From NCBI GenBank assembly GCA_001643675.2, contig LSRY02000033.1:682001-746000 (forward strand): 64,000 nucleotides of DNA, written 5' to 3'. Under the pieces are notes generated by a model. It did no database searches. It was not told the DNA's origin and was given only the letters and a program-made list of their open reading frames with translations. Within the stretch, counting starts at the first letter, position 1. Every line of letters starts with the position of its first letter. This document shows, one piece after another, positions 46,470-55,857 of this stretch. This stretch comes from Monocercomonoides exilis (lineage: Eukaryota; Preaxostyla; Oxymonadida; Polymastigidae). The position numbers and the translations under genes are program-made.

Positions 46470-47210
46470 ACTCAAGTTGTTACACCCTATCCCGCTCGTT
46501 GAAAATGTTCTCAAACCAGATGTTAGGTGGTTCTGGTCTCATAGAAATTCCAATGCAGTCTGTGGAACAGCAAACAATTCTTATTCTTCTCGACTATCCA
46601 AGAGGGAAAAGCACGAAAGGAAAGATATTCATAGTGAAGAGCGTTCTATTCAAATTGTCGAGGACGTACAGGAGGATCGGATCGTCCATGCTGTTCTCGT
46701 CTGCCTTGTCGAAGAAGACAAAAAAGCAAAGAATCTTTCTGGCAAACGTACAACTCGTTTGCAAGCGTTCAAAAAAGTACATCGATGCCCTCTAATCTGT
46801 ATTACTCCATTGTTGATTCTTATTTCTTATGTGCCCAGGTCGGCAGCCACGCAATCCTTGCTCTCACAAATGTGCCAATCATTAGTCTGTCAAACCTTTT
46901 TGCTAGGCACTCAAACACAACATCTTCCACGTCCTTCTCAAGTTCTTTGGAGTAGGCATTTCATCATCCAGCCTTTTGAATTTCTTCGTGATCGGTACAG
47001 TCTTGTTGATAAGATTCTCATAGCACTTCGTTTTAAAGGGAGCGGATCCATTCACAGCCGCACCGACCTAACTGAAATCACTCCCAAGCCCCTGATCAGA
47101 ATGTTCTCAAAAATGTGCATTGGCTGGTTGAATTGGAAAATCACGCTTTCTCTTGCGCTTCAAGTGTGCAACCAAAAGAACGGGCTTGATCGCTCTTAAA
47201 AGGCGTCGGT
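46470..47210 (+). pseudogene. Cluster of overlapping short frames, possibly a decayed gene
   Basis: A 240-codon frame at 46477-47199 overlaps a 98-codon frame at 46499-46795 in another phase and a 62-codon frame on the minus strand. GC content is higher than the surrounding DNA, which hints at former coding sequence. No family motif is recognised in any frame, and no intron model joins the frames convincingly. It may be a decayed gene or chance frames; I cannot decide from the sequence. Confidence 0.25.
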
Positions 47211-49433
47211 ATGACAATCAGCTTCTGCCTACTTTTGAGCATTACCTCTGTTTTCCTCAGAATAATGTTGCATATGGATAATTAATTTCGAGTGGCAGCG
47301 AAAGAAGCATTGCATGTTGAATATGTTGTGCATGCGAAAAACAAGTGCTTTGCAGCCGCAAGCGTTTGTCAATATACAGGGGCATCGGTATACGTGCTTG
47401 TTTCTTCTCTTCTCGAATTCGCTAATAATCCCTTTACTCTTTAATCTTCATTTTTGAAATCTTCTCCATCTTTATCCTCCTCTGTTGGCTTCCTTCTCTT
47501 TATTCTCTCTATCTTCCCATTAATTCAAAATTTGCTTTCACTTTCTTTTCTCGAACTCCTTGCTGATGCATGTGCTGACGATATGTTCGCATCCAATGTA
47601 ATTCTGCCAATCTTCATTTAAACTCAACATTGTTCTCTCCTCTCTTTCTTCTCAGATAATACTCCCACATTTTGGCAATTCATTACTGAATACTTATACG
47701 ATCTATTATTCTTTTTGAGCATTTTTCATCCATTTTCGTGTTTTTGCTTTTGTTGTCAAAATAACTCTTCTGTCGATTTTGGGAGTAGTAGAAAATCTGA
47801 GACCGATGAAATAAATACGTGGAAAGTGAGAAAATCCTGCAATTGATTGAAGCATACCTGCTTCTGTAGCATCAACAGCTCGAAGACCCTGATGGATATC
47901 TGCTGAGAGGGGGATAGAGAGGAGGAAGATGCGCACGAAGAGAGAGATGAATGGAAGATAAGTTGTTGTGTTTGACTCGTGATTTGGTTTAAAAATGGTG
48001 TGGTGAATCGGAAGAAAATGATGAAGATGAGGCAATAGGTGCTCTCTTTGATTGGTGCAGGGCTCAAAAATTAGTGGTAAATCCAATTGTTGACGCGAAG
48101 ATACAGTCAGACAGGAAGATCAATATTTTGCAAAGGAGAATAAAGGCTGTTTGAGAATTAGAGAAAGATGAAATAAAAATGGAGCAAAGAAGAAGAGATG
48201 ATGGATTAGTGTCGGAGAACTAATACAATTCCGCTTCTGCATCTATCAGTATCCTTGCTGAGTTTAATGATGAAGTCAAATAGGAGACTGTCCAGCTGCT
48301 TTTCCCATCGATTTTTTTATTTCGCACTTTTGTTCGAAAAAAAAATATTTTCTTTGCTTATCAAAATCATTCCACTCATCGTCACTTTCTTTATTCCTGT
48401 TTGACATTTTATGAAGTGCTTCATTGTTACACAAGGGAACTTGGCTATTCCATTGAGCTGGTGAAAAGGCGCCTTATCATCGATTCTCCTTTTGTTAATG
48501 TGCACTTTCACATCTTTCTAATAATCACAATTCCGAATTTATGTTTTTTTTACCATAGAAAAATGAAATCACACCATATCGCAGTTTATTCTTCATCAAA
48601 TAATTGGGAATTATTGAAAAATATAACATTCGCATCAAAACACAAAACAAACCATTTGATTTGCTTGTTTTTTCATCTCAATTAAACTTGTGAGTGTCAT
48701 CTTCACTTTTTGCAAAAGTCCAGGTGAACACTTTGCATCTAAAAATTCTAATTAAATGAAAATATGAACCACCAATGGAATCTTGATTTTCATTGAAAAA
48801 TAATAAATTCTCTCATTGACAATTCGTATTAATCGGCAATTCCAAAATATGAATAGGAATTAAACACTTTTTTATCGAGAAACTGAAATAATTATTTTGA
48901 TCAAAAAATGAGATATATAATTTTTTGTTTCTTAAAATTTTTTCTCATTTAGAAGTTTGCAATGAACTAACAAACATTGTAGTGACAGATATAACTTTTC
49001 ATTAGAATTATGGTAACTGAATATAAAACAAATTTCTTCCATGGGTCAAATTTTTGATCTGATGTCACTTTTCAAAAAAATTTAGCCATATTTTTGAGCA
49101 GAAATTTTTGAATGAAAAAATATGAATTCAAAAATAATCACACAGGTTTTGATTTGCATTCGCTTTTTTTTTTCAACATTGAAAAGTGCTAACACCATTT
49201 GATAAAAAAGTGTCACAAATGTGAATCAAACGTTTGCTATTGTGAAAATTGCAATTCAAAAAATATGGAAATGATAATTTATAGTCGTTTCCAAAAGTTT
49301 ATTTCTAATTCAACATACAGAAAAAGTTTCAATTTCAAAAATTAAAATCTCCATAAGTGATTATTTTTGAATCCATATTTTCTCTATCCAAAATTTCAGT
49401 TAAAGATTTTCTTTGAATATTGATAAATGAATG
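47211..49433. other. Gene-poor region
   Basis: Short unrelated frames occur: 126 codons at 47706-48086 (minus) and 94 codons at 48401-48685 (plus). They have no recognisable domain, signal or neighbour logic. The composition alternates between moderate GC (47.2-48.5 kb) and very AT-rich (48.7-49.4 kb). An intron-containing gene in the moderate-GC part is possible but not supported. Confidence 0.4.
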
Positions 49434-49835
49434 GTCACTTTCCAAATTGGCGGACACTTTCCTTATGGCCGGACAGTTGCATTTTCTCAGCAGCTAATAA
49501 ACGTAGAATTTTGGTTTTTTCCCACATCAATCGAAAGGTGAATATGAGTACATGCAGTTTGACAAGAATGATGGATTCTTGTGCTTTCATTTTTTAAAAA
49601 TCAATCTTATTTTTCAGAGGAACACGGAGTTATTAGTTTTTCCGAAATTCTGGGAAAAACAAAATTGATTTTTAAAAAATGAAAGCACAAGAATCCATCA
49701 TTCTTGTCAAACTGCATGTACTCATATTCACCTTTCGATTGATGTGGGAAAAAACCAAAATTCTACGTTTATTAGCTGCTGAGAAAATGCAACTGTCCGG
49801 CCATAAGGAAATTATCCGCCAATTTGGAAAGTGAC
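49434..49835. mobile_element. Foldback (long inverted repeat) element
   Basis: Two arms of about 180 bp (49434-49614 and 49653-49835) are near-perfect reverse complements around a ~38-bp loop. The outer end reads GTCACTTTCCAAATTGGCGG on both sides, and the inner parts pair through CATTTTTTAAAAATCAAT. A 5-base difference near 49463 against 49811 (ACACT versus TAATT-type) shows some decay. No transposase is present and no clear target-site duplication was found. It fits a MITE or foldback element, or a locally inverted duplication, and could transcribe into a long hairpin RNA. Confidence 0.7.
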
Positions 49836-50464
49836 TAAACAGAAAAAAGTCATTACTCCTTTCAAAGATAATTTTTTTCATGAAAATTTTGTGATTAATA
49901 AATTAGAACATTTTCATAAATTCGGTTATTTTTTATTATTGTTGAAACAGAATAAATACCACTTTCAAATAAAAAAAGCAAATTATTGTATGTTTATTTT
50001 ACTCTTTAATGGAAGTGCAAAAATATTTTTTTTTCAAAAATAGTTTGCTCGAATTAACAAATCAACGAAAAAGTCCAAAAATATTCCAAATCAAATAAAA
50101 CAATAAAAATAAATTGAATCAATAATTTTTTATCACATATTCTTCAGTATTTAGACAAATTTTATTTACGATAGTTGATTTCCCTGAAATTATTTATTCA
50201 AAAATTTTCCTTTCAACAAAGTTAAATAACCATGATATGTACTATTCCTAAAGAATGAAAAATATGTGTATTATATGATTTAACAATGCATGCAGATATT
50301 CTTCACAGGTCAATCACGTAATCATCCTAATATACGATTAATGAAGTATTATCAAAAAATTTCAGAAAACATATACAAAATTAACATTTCATTAAAAAAA
50401 GCAAATTTAAAAAAAATGATAGACAAATAAATTAAAATTAAAGTTAAAAAAAAAAAAAAAAAAA

Positions 50465-50505
<41 letters not shown>

Positions 50506-50506
50506 A
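49836..50506. other. AT-rich region with poly-A tracts
   Basis: No gene seen. Pure A runs of 23 (50446-50468) and 34 (50471-50504) bases lie directly against the 3' end of the BRCT gene, which is on the minus strand and so reads them as poly-T. Confidence 0.6.
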
Positions 50507-53500
50507 TTATTTGTTGAATGGGAAAAAATAAACACTAAATATTATGCATACAATTATGACAGGCTCTTTCCACGCAAGCATATCAAGCAAAAATGAGTGG
50601 CTTATACAAGGAATCCCTTTTGATAGCAAAGCGCCCATCATTTCATCTTTGACAGCAGGGGCAGGAACAGCTTGGTGGCGAGTGGATGAATAACAAGAGG
50701 AAGGAGAAGAAGGTGAAGGAGATACAGAGGAAGGAGATGCACGTGAGCGAGGTGGTGAACGGAAATATGAAATGGAAGCAGAAGAATTAGAATTCGAATT
50801 AGAAGAAGAAGAAGAAGCAGTAAACGAAGATAGGGATTGTGCTGATGGTGGCAAAGAGAACTTTGAAGGAGACGAAAGAGAAGATTTTGGTGAATGGTGA
50901 TGTGTGTCTGGTGACTGAGGTGTGGAAGGCTGTGACGTGAGCTGCCTTTTGGCTGCAGGCGAACCAGGAGATGGGGTGACGTACGAAAGAGACTGTGTAG
51001 GGGACAGAACAGGCAGAGGAGAGCTGAGCGACACGCCTCTGTCGATCACTCCCACACGCGAAGAGGAGGAAGGAGGGAAAGGAAGCTCCAGTTTGCGGGG
51101 CGTCCAAGGTGATTGGGTGGAGTGTGGTGCCACCGGCTGTGTGAGCGCAGGCTGCGAGGGATGAGGCGAGAGCGGAGAGCCGAGCGGTGCAGGCAGAGCA
51201 GCAAATGAGAAAGGAGCTGCAGAAGCAGATGAGGCAACAGCACTGTCTGAAGAGGCAGTAGAAGCGCTTTCTTCAGCGCGGTGGAGAGTTGAAGGAGGCT
51301 GCTGGTTGTAGGAAGAACGAGACTGGATGGCTGACAACTGGAGAGAAGGTGAATCAAAACTGGTGTTGGAAGACAAGAGAGACAAGTCTGTCTGAAACAT
51401 ATCAGCAGCAGCAGCTGGTGGCAGAACAGAGATATTTGACAAGGGAGATGTGGCAGCTGAGGTTGCCTGTGCCGTGCTGGATGATGATGACGAAGAACTC
51501 GTTGGCATCAAAGAAGAAGAAGAAGAAGAAGCAGAAGCAGAAGCAGAAGAAGATGATGACAATGATGACAAAGGTGATAAATAAGAAGGAGCATATGTGG
51601 AAGGCGTGGGTGACGTGGCAGCGCGAATCGCAGAGATTGAGGAGCGATTCTGAGAGAGCCGCTTCTGCGAAGGGTTGCTCATTGCATACGTCACCAGGTC
51701 ACACGACGTGTCTACAATGCACAGCACAACACGGCCGTCGTCTGTTCGGATGATCGGCGGATCGTCTGCCCCGCCTTCGCCTGCAATCGCATCAAAGCTG
51801 AGCAGCTCGTCGTTGTCTTCAACATCATCAACGATTATGTCGTTCTGATTGAAGTCATCAAACACGTGCTTTGCATCGCCTTCTCCAGTTGCCAGCGGAG
51901 TATCCAGTGCATTTGCTCTGCTTTTAGCTTTCTCTTCTGCTTCTCTCATTCTCCTTCTTTTCCTCAGTATCGCTGCGTTCTCGCGCAGATACTGTTTTTC
52001 TGTCTCCTTTGCAAAGCGGAGGGCTTCTCTTCCGCTAATGATTTCTCCACCGCCTGTGATGATGATGCCTCTTAAATGCACACAATTCCCTGAATCAGCT
52101 GAAGTGTGCAGGACAAACGCAAAAGACGAAAACGGGGCGCCGATAAACACAGGGCGGTGCTGGATGAACGATGGCGTGTGGCCTGAAGAGCAGCATGCAG
52201 GCAGATACTCATCATCAGAAGGAGTGTTTGAATAAGAGACTAGCAAGTCACTCAGATGAGGCAGAGCGGCTTGACGCGTTTTGGAGGAGGTGCGCTTCAG
52301 AGAAGGAACAGGCTTATTGGAAGCAGATGAAGACGAACTAGTTAATGAGACATGAGGTCCCAACACACTCTCAGAAATCCGTATTTTTTTGGGGTATTTC
52401 CACCGCTTTTCTCTTTCTCGACGCATCGCACCCAGCCAAAGATGCTGAATGTTCAGTGTTTCCTTGTCTGGAATAGGGTCTTCTTCGCGGCGCGCTTTCT
52501 TCTCAGGCATCTTCAGGCTCTGACGCAAACGCCCTGCTCTTGTTTTCCTCTTTCCTGGCGTTAACTCTACTTCCTTAAGAATGGCTCCTTCATTTGCCTC
52601 TGGTGAATCTAACTCGTTCTCGTCCTCTGCTGTCAGTTCGTAGTCTGTTTCATCCAGGAAATAACCTGCTTTCAAAGAGTCCGTCAGATACGAGGGCTTC
52701 AGAACCCAGCAGCCAGCAGAGATGGCAAAGATGAGCTTGACTGAGCGGCTGAAGGAGCCCAAAATGAGGTGTGTGCAGAGAAACGGCAGGTACTTTTCCA
52801 GCTGCGGGCTGAACTCTTCAAAGGGCGTTGTGGTGTTTTCATCCACATCCCAGATGCTTCTGCTTCTGCCAAAATTCAGTGAGTCTCCACCAGCTGCCTC
52901 AGACTCATGCGAATGCGGTGTAGAAGATGCAGGATGCAGAGGAGGGCGGCCTTTTCGAGGAGTTGCTGGTGAAGGATGTGCCACGCCTTGCTTCGCGCTG
53001 GCAGAGTGCTTCGAAGACGAGCCGTCTCCAAACTCAAATTCCTCTCCCCTCAGAATGACATCGAAGGAGTCGTCGCTGCATTTCACGTGGCGCATCATCA
53101 CCAGGTCCTTCGGATGCTTCACAAACCCGTCGCCAGCCACTGCCCCACCGAGCTGGTGGACAATCTTCTTCATCTCACTCGTCTTTTCCTTCGAGACACC
53201 TGTAAACAGGAACACCGGACGCGCTCCGCATCTGCCGAGGGAAAGCCCACTGCAGCTGAAGGCGTTGCAGACAGGACACCGCAGCGCTGCACGGCACCTT
53301 ATGCAATGCCCCAAAGTGCCATTGAGCTCGGAGGAGGAAGGCGGATGAATAAGAGCTGACTTCACAGACAGCCTTGACGATGAGGATGAGGATGGAGACG
53401 GGGAACGGGCAGAGGCAGATGATTTTGCGGAGGAAGAAGGCGAATCCTGCGCAGTTTTTGTGGAATGAGAAGGAGTGGGTGTCGGAGAAGAAGAAGAGGA

Positions 53501-54523
53501 AAAAGCATGCTTTCCCTTTTTCTTTGTTTCTGCTTTGATGCTTTTGGGCTCTTTCTGCTTTGGTGTTTTTCCTTTGCTTTTTGCACTGGCCTTCGCTTTG
53601 CTGGGTTTTGCATCTTCCTCAACTGAGCTTGATGAATCAATTGTTTGCTTTGATTCGTCAATTGTTGGCTGCTTTGCTTTTTGCTGCTTCTTTTTCGATG
53701 ACTCGAAATCTGCTTCTGTAATCATTCTTTTGTTCGTTGCATCTCCTTTGTCAACGGAAATAAGTTTCTCATTTCTCTTTCTTTTCCCCAATTTTTTTGA
53801 AGGCTTATCCGTTTCAGACTTATCTGGTGAAATTATAGTAACGGCATCTGAATGGCTCCGCTTTAGATCTAATTCAAGTATTCTATCGTCTAGAGTCAGT
53901 ATATCAGGGTATCTCTCCGATAATTTTATGAGCGAATTTTCAGATTTTGTGGAGTTCATGGGGTAACGAGATTTCCAAACTTCTTTGATGATATGATTTG
54001 CAACCAATGGAAGTGAAATCCATCCATCTCGACGTATACCACATTCATAAACATTTCTCATTTTACCGAAAGATGATTTTTTACCAAGCCTTTGAAGTTC
54101 ACTTCCAATTCTTTTGACTTTTTTTTCAAGCGTTCTTGGTGTGGATTCTGGGAATTCCGGAAGGAAATCATTAACTTCTAAAAAATCTGTTTGCATTGCC
54201 GTGAGCAAAATTCTTGTATGCCTAAGTTGCTGTGCTTCCGCTTTTGATTGTGCGTCTGTTAAAGAAACTTTTGAAGGATTTGGAACAACATAAGTTTGAT
54301 TTCCAATTGTAATAAAACTGAATTGTTCGTCTGGGCACAAAAGGATTTGAGATGAAACAGCAATTTTACCACCCGAAAGGAATAAAGGTATATGCGCATG
54401 TGCCCTATTTGTTTCAACTTCATTTTCATATTCAACTAATGAATTTAAATGAGTTTCAAGTTTCATTAAAGCTTTTATCTCTGTTTCCATCTGAGTGGAA
54501 GAAGATGACTGCTCGCTTAACAT
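50507..54523 (-). CDS. BRCT-domain protein with large low-complexity insertions
   Basis: One open frame of 1,338 codons, ATG to TAA. Residues 1-235 look folded but are unrecognised. Residues ~235-400 are basic and Ser-rich. A putative zinc knuckle CIRCRAALRCPVCNAFSC lies near 404-422. A first BRCT starts with PVFLFTGV (about 432) and EMKKIVHQLGGAVAG, is interrupted by ~120 polar residues, and finishes with CTHLILGSFSRSVKLIFAIS and AGCWVLKPSYLTDSLKAGYF (about 582-627), close to MDC1/PTIP-type BRCT repeats. A second BRCT-like unit begins PVFIGAPFSSFAFVLH (about 789). Its last strand and helix, GIPCISHSFLLDMLAWKEP, appear only near 1300, after ~330 Ser-rich residues. Tandem BRCTs of this class bind phosphoserine in the DNA-damage response; that role is inferred. 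The extreme C terminus may read past a splice site. Confidence 0.82.
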   Translation of the reverse strand: MLSEQSSSSTQMETEIKALMKLETHLNSLVEYENEVETNRAHAHIPLFLSGGKIAVSSQILLCPDEQFSFITIGNQTYVVPNPSKVSLTDAQSKAEAQQLRHTRILLTAMQTDFLEVNDFLPEFPESTPRTLEKKVKRIGSELQRLGKKSSFGKMRNVYECGIRRDGWISLPLVANHIIKEVWKSRYPMNSTKSENSLIKLSERYPDILTLDDRILELDLKRSHSDAVTIISPDKSETDKPSKKLGKRKRNEKLISVDKGDATNKRMITEADFESSKKKQQKAKQPTIDESKQTIDSSSSVEEDAKPSKAKASAKSKGKTPKQKEPKSIKAETKKKGKHAFSSSSSPTPTPSHSTKTAQDSPSSSAKSSASARSPSPSSSSSSRLSVKSALIHPPSSSELNGTLGHCIRCRAALRCPVCNAFSCSGLSLGRCGARPVFLFTGVSKEKTSEMKKIVHQLGGAVAGDGFVKHPKDLVMMRHVKCSDDSFDVILRGEEFEFGDGSSSKHSASAKQGVAHPSPATPRKGRPPLHPASSTPHSHESEAAGGDSLNFGRSRSIWDVDENTTTPFEEFSPQLEKYLPFLCTHLILGSFSRSVKLIFAISAGCWVLKPSYLTDSLKAGYFLDETDYELTAEDENELDSPEANEGAILKEVELTPGKRKTRAGRLRQSLKMPEKKARREEDPIPDKETLNIQHLWLGAMRREREKRWKYPKKIRISESVLGPHVSLTSSSSSASNKPVPSLKRTSSKTRQAALPHLSDLLVSYSNTPSDDEYLPACCSSGHTPSFIQHRPVFIGAPFSSFAFVLHTSADSGNCVHLRGIIITGGGEIISGREALRFAKETEKQYLRENAAILRKRRRMREAEEKAKSRANALDTPLATGEGDAKHVFDDFNQNDIIVDDVEDNDELLSFDAIAGEGGADDPPIIRTDDGRVVLCIVDTSCDLVTYAMSNPSQKRLSQNRSSISAIRAATSPTPSTYAPSYLSPLSSLSSSSSASASASSSSSSLMPTSSSSSSSSTAQATSAATSPLSNISVLPPAAAADMFQTDLSLLSSNTSFDSPSLQLSAIQSRSSYNQQPPSTLHRAEESASTASSDSAVASSASAAPFSFAALPAPLGSPLSPHPSQPALTQPVAPHSTQSPWTPRKLELPFPPSSSSRVGVIDRGVSLSSPLPVLSPTQSLSYVTPSPGSPAAKRQLTSQPSTPQSPDTHHHSPKSSLSSPSKFSLPPSAQSLSSFTASSSSSNSNSNSSASISYFRSPPRSRASPSSVSPSPSSPSSCYSSTRHQAVPAPAVKDEMMGALLSKGIPCISHSFLLDMLAWKEPVIIVCIIFSVYFFPFNK

Positions 54524-54654
54524 TACGTTAATGTTACTTGAGTAAGTAGTCTTGCAATGATGACTTTTTTCGTTCTGTAAATAGTAACAAAATTAGGTAT
54601 TTGAAAAAAAGTATATGGAAGAGATCACTTTAGGTTTTCAGAAATACTTTTTTA
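54524..54654. promoter_or_regulatory. Short divergent intergenic region (likely shared promoter)
   Basis: 131 bp of AT-rich sequence between the start codons of the BRCT gene (minus) and the SNARE gene (plus). No specific element is recognised; the assignment rests on the divergent arrangement. Confidence 0.4.
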
Positions 54655-55591
54655 ATGGAGCAATTTGAAACAAAAGAACAATGGATCCAAGCTGCAGCAA
54701 GGTTAATTACAGAATTACGTACACTTCAAGCATCTATAAATGACAGACTTACTCAAATACGAAATGGGACCCCTCAACATACACTTGCTCGAAAACACTC
54801 AGATAACAAAAGAACATTGACTCAACTCGAAGGTTAATTATAATAATTTTATATATGTTAATTTCTTACAATAAATTTAAATGTTTAGCTCGAGCAACTC
54901 AAATTGTTAAGTCTCGCGAAACACTTATTCGTTCAGGTAAAATTGCAGGAGGAGATTCCATGTCAACGCAAAAGCAGGTTGATACAATAAATAATCAATT
55001 GAGAGAAGCACAACGATTGATGCTTGTTGGGGATGGCCCAACAGGAAATGCTGGGTATTTTTAATTTTTTGGGTTATTATTTCAAAAGCATCTTTATTCA
55101 AGATCCATTGATAGAACAAGAGAAACAGAAGAAACACGTGGAATGACAGCACAAGAAATGATGCAAGCAAATGAACAGCAAATAAATCGTTTGATATAAT
55201 TATTAATAAGATATGATTATTATAGAAATACAATTGTGCTTTACAGAACAAGATGCAAAACTCGATCAAATAAACAATGGACTGCGAACTGAAATTGAAA
55301 AGGCAAAAGGAATTTCAAATACACTCGGTATTTTATCACTTTATATTCTTTTGATGAAAAAACTTAAATATTCAAAAAATTTTGACAGACGATCAAGAGA
55401 AACAAATCGACAGAACGAGCGGTAAAATGGATTCTAATGTTAATGAGATACATAGACAAGAGAAAAAAATGGACAAATTAATTACTGCAAAAACTTGCAT
55501 TTATTATGTTATAATTGTTATTTTACTTATTGTTTTAATTGCACAAGTAGCATCGGGTAATTTTACCATGGGCTACCCTAGCAAAAAATAA
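54655..55591 (+). CDS. Qc-type SNARE (syntaxin 6/8-like)
   Basis: Five exons, 54655-54832, 54889-55054, 55103-55188, 55247-55327 and 55389-55591, encode about 237 residues. The N-terminal ~110 residues form a helical region (QWIQAAARLITELRTLQASI; ATQIVKSRETLIRSG). The SNARE motif runs from about QQDAKLDQINNGLRTEIEKA through GISNTLDDQEKQIDRTSGKM to HRQEKKMDKL. The Gln in LDDQEKQ sits at the expected ionic zero layer, and QQDAKLD matches the start of syntaxin-6-type Qc motifs. A C-terminal anchor (YYVIIVILLIVLIAQVASG) is followed by a short tail. It should act in membrane fusion of the Golgi/endosome system. Introns are 36-61 nt and joins were fixed by heptad continuity. Stop is TAA. Confidence 0.88.
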
Positions 55592-55857
55592 TTGATATTG
55601 TTTGTAAAGAGAATATTAATTCTGTTAAATGTATGTTTTGCAGTTTTTTTAAATAAATTTTTTTTTATATATTGAAGATTTGATTTTGTTGTTCTTATTG
55701 AAATATTTTAATTCGTTTTTAAAATTTTATTTTATAATACATCTCGAAATGGGGATATTCACTCCACTTGTTTTCTTTTATAATTTGATTTCACATCAAT
55801 TATGCTCCAAAAAGGGTAACGATCAAAAAGATCAGAAAACTTTTGTTATTTTTTGCC
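55592..55857. other. Intergenic region
   Basis: 266 bp of AT-rich DNA between the SNARE gene and the next same-strand gene. Nothing else was recognised. Confidence 0.5.

Noticed and set aside
47706-48086. 126-codon minus-strand frame
   Set aside because: Overlaps a second frame of equal length in another phase; no motif, signal or intron context supports either.
50446-50504. Poly-A tract as evidence that the BRCT gene is a retroposed copy
   Set aside because: The gene is on the minus strand, so the tract is poly-T after its 3' end, the wrong orientation for a retroposed poly-A tail.
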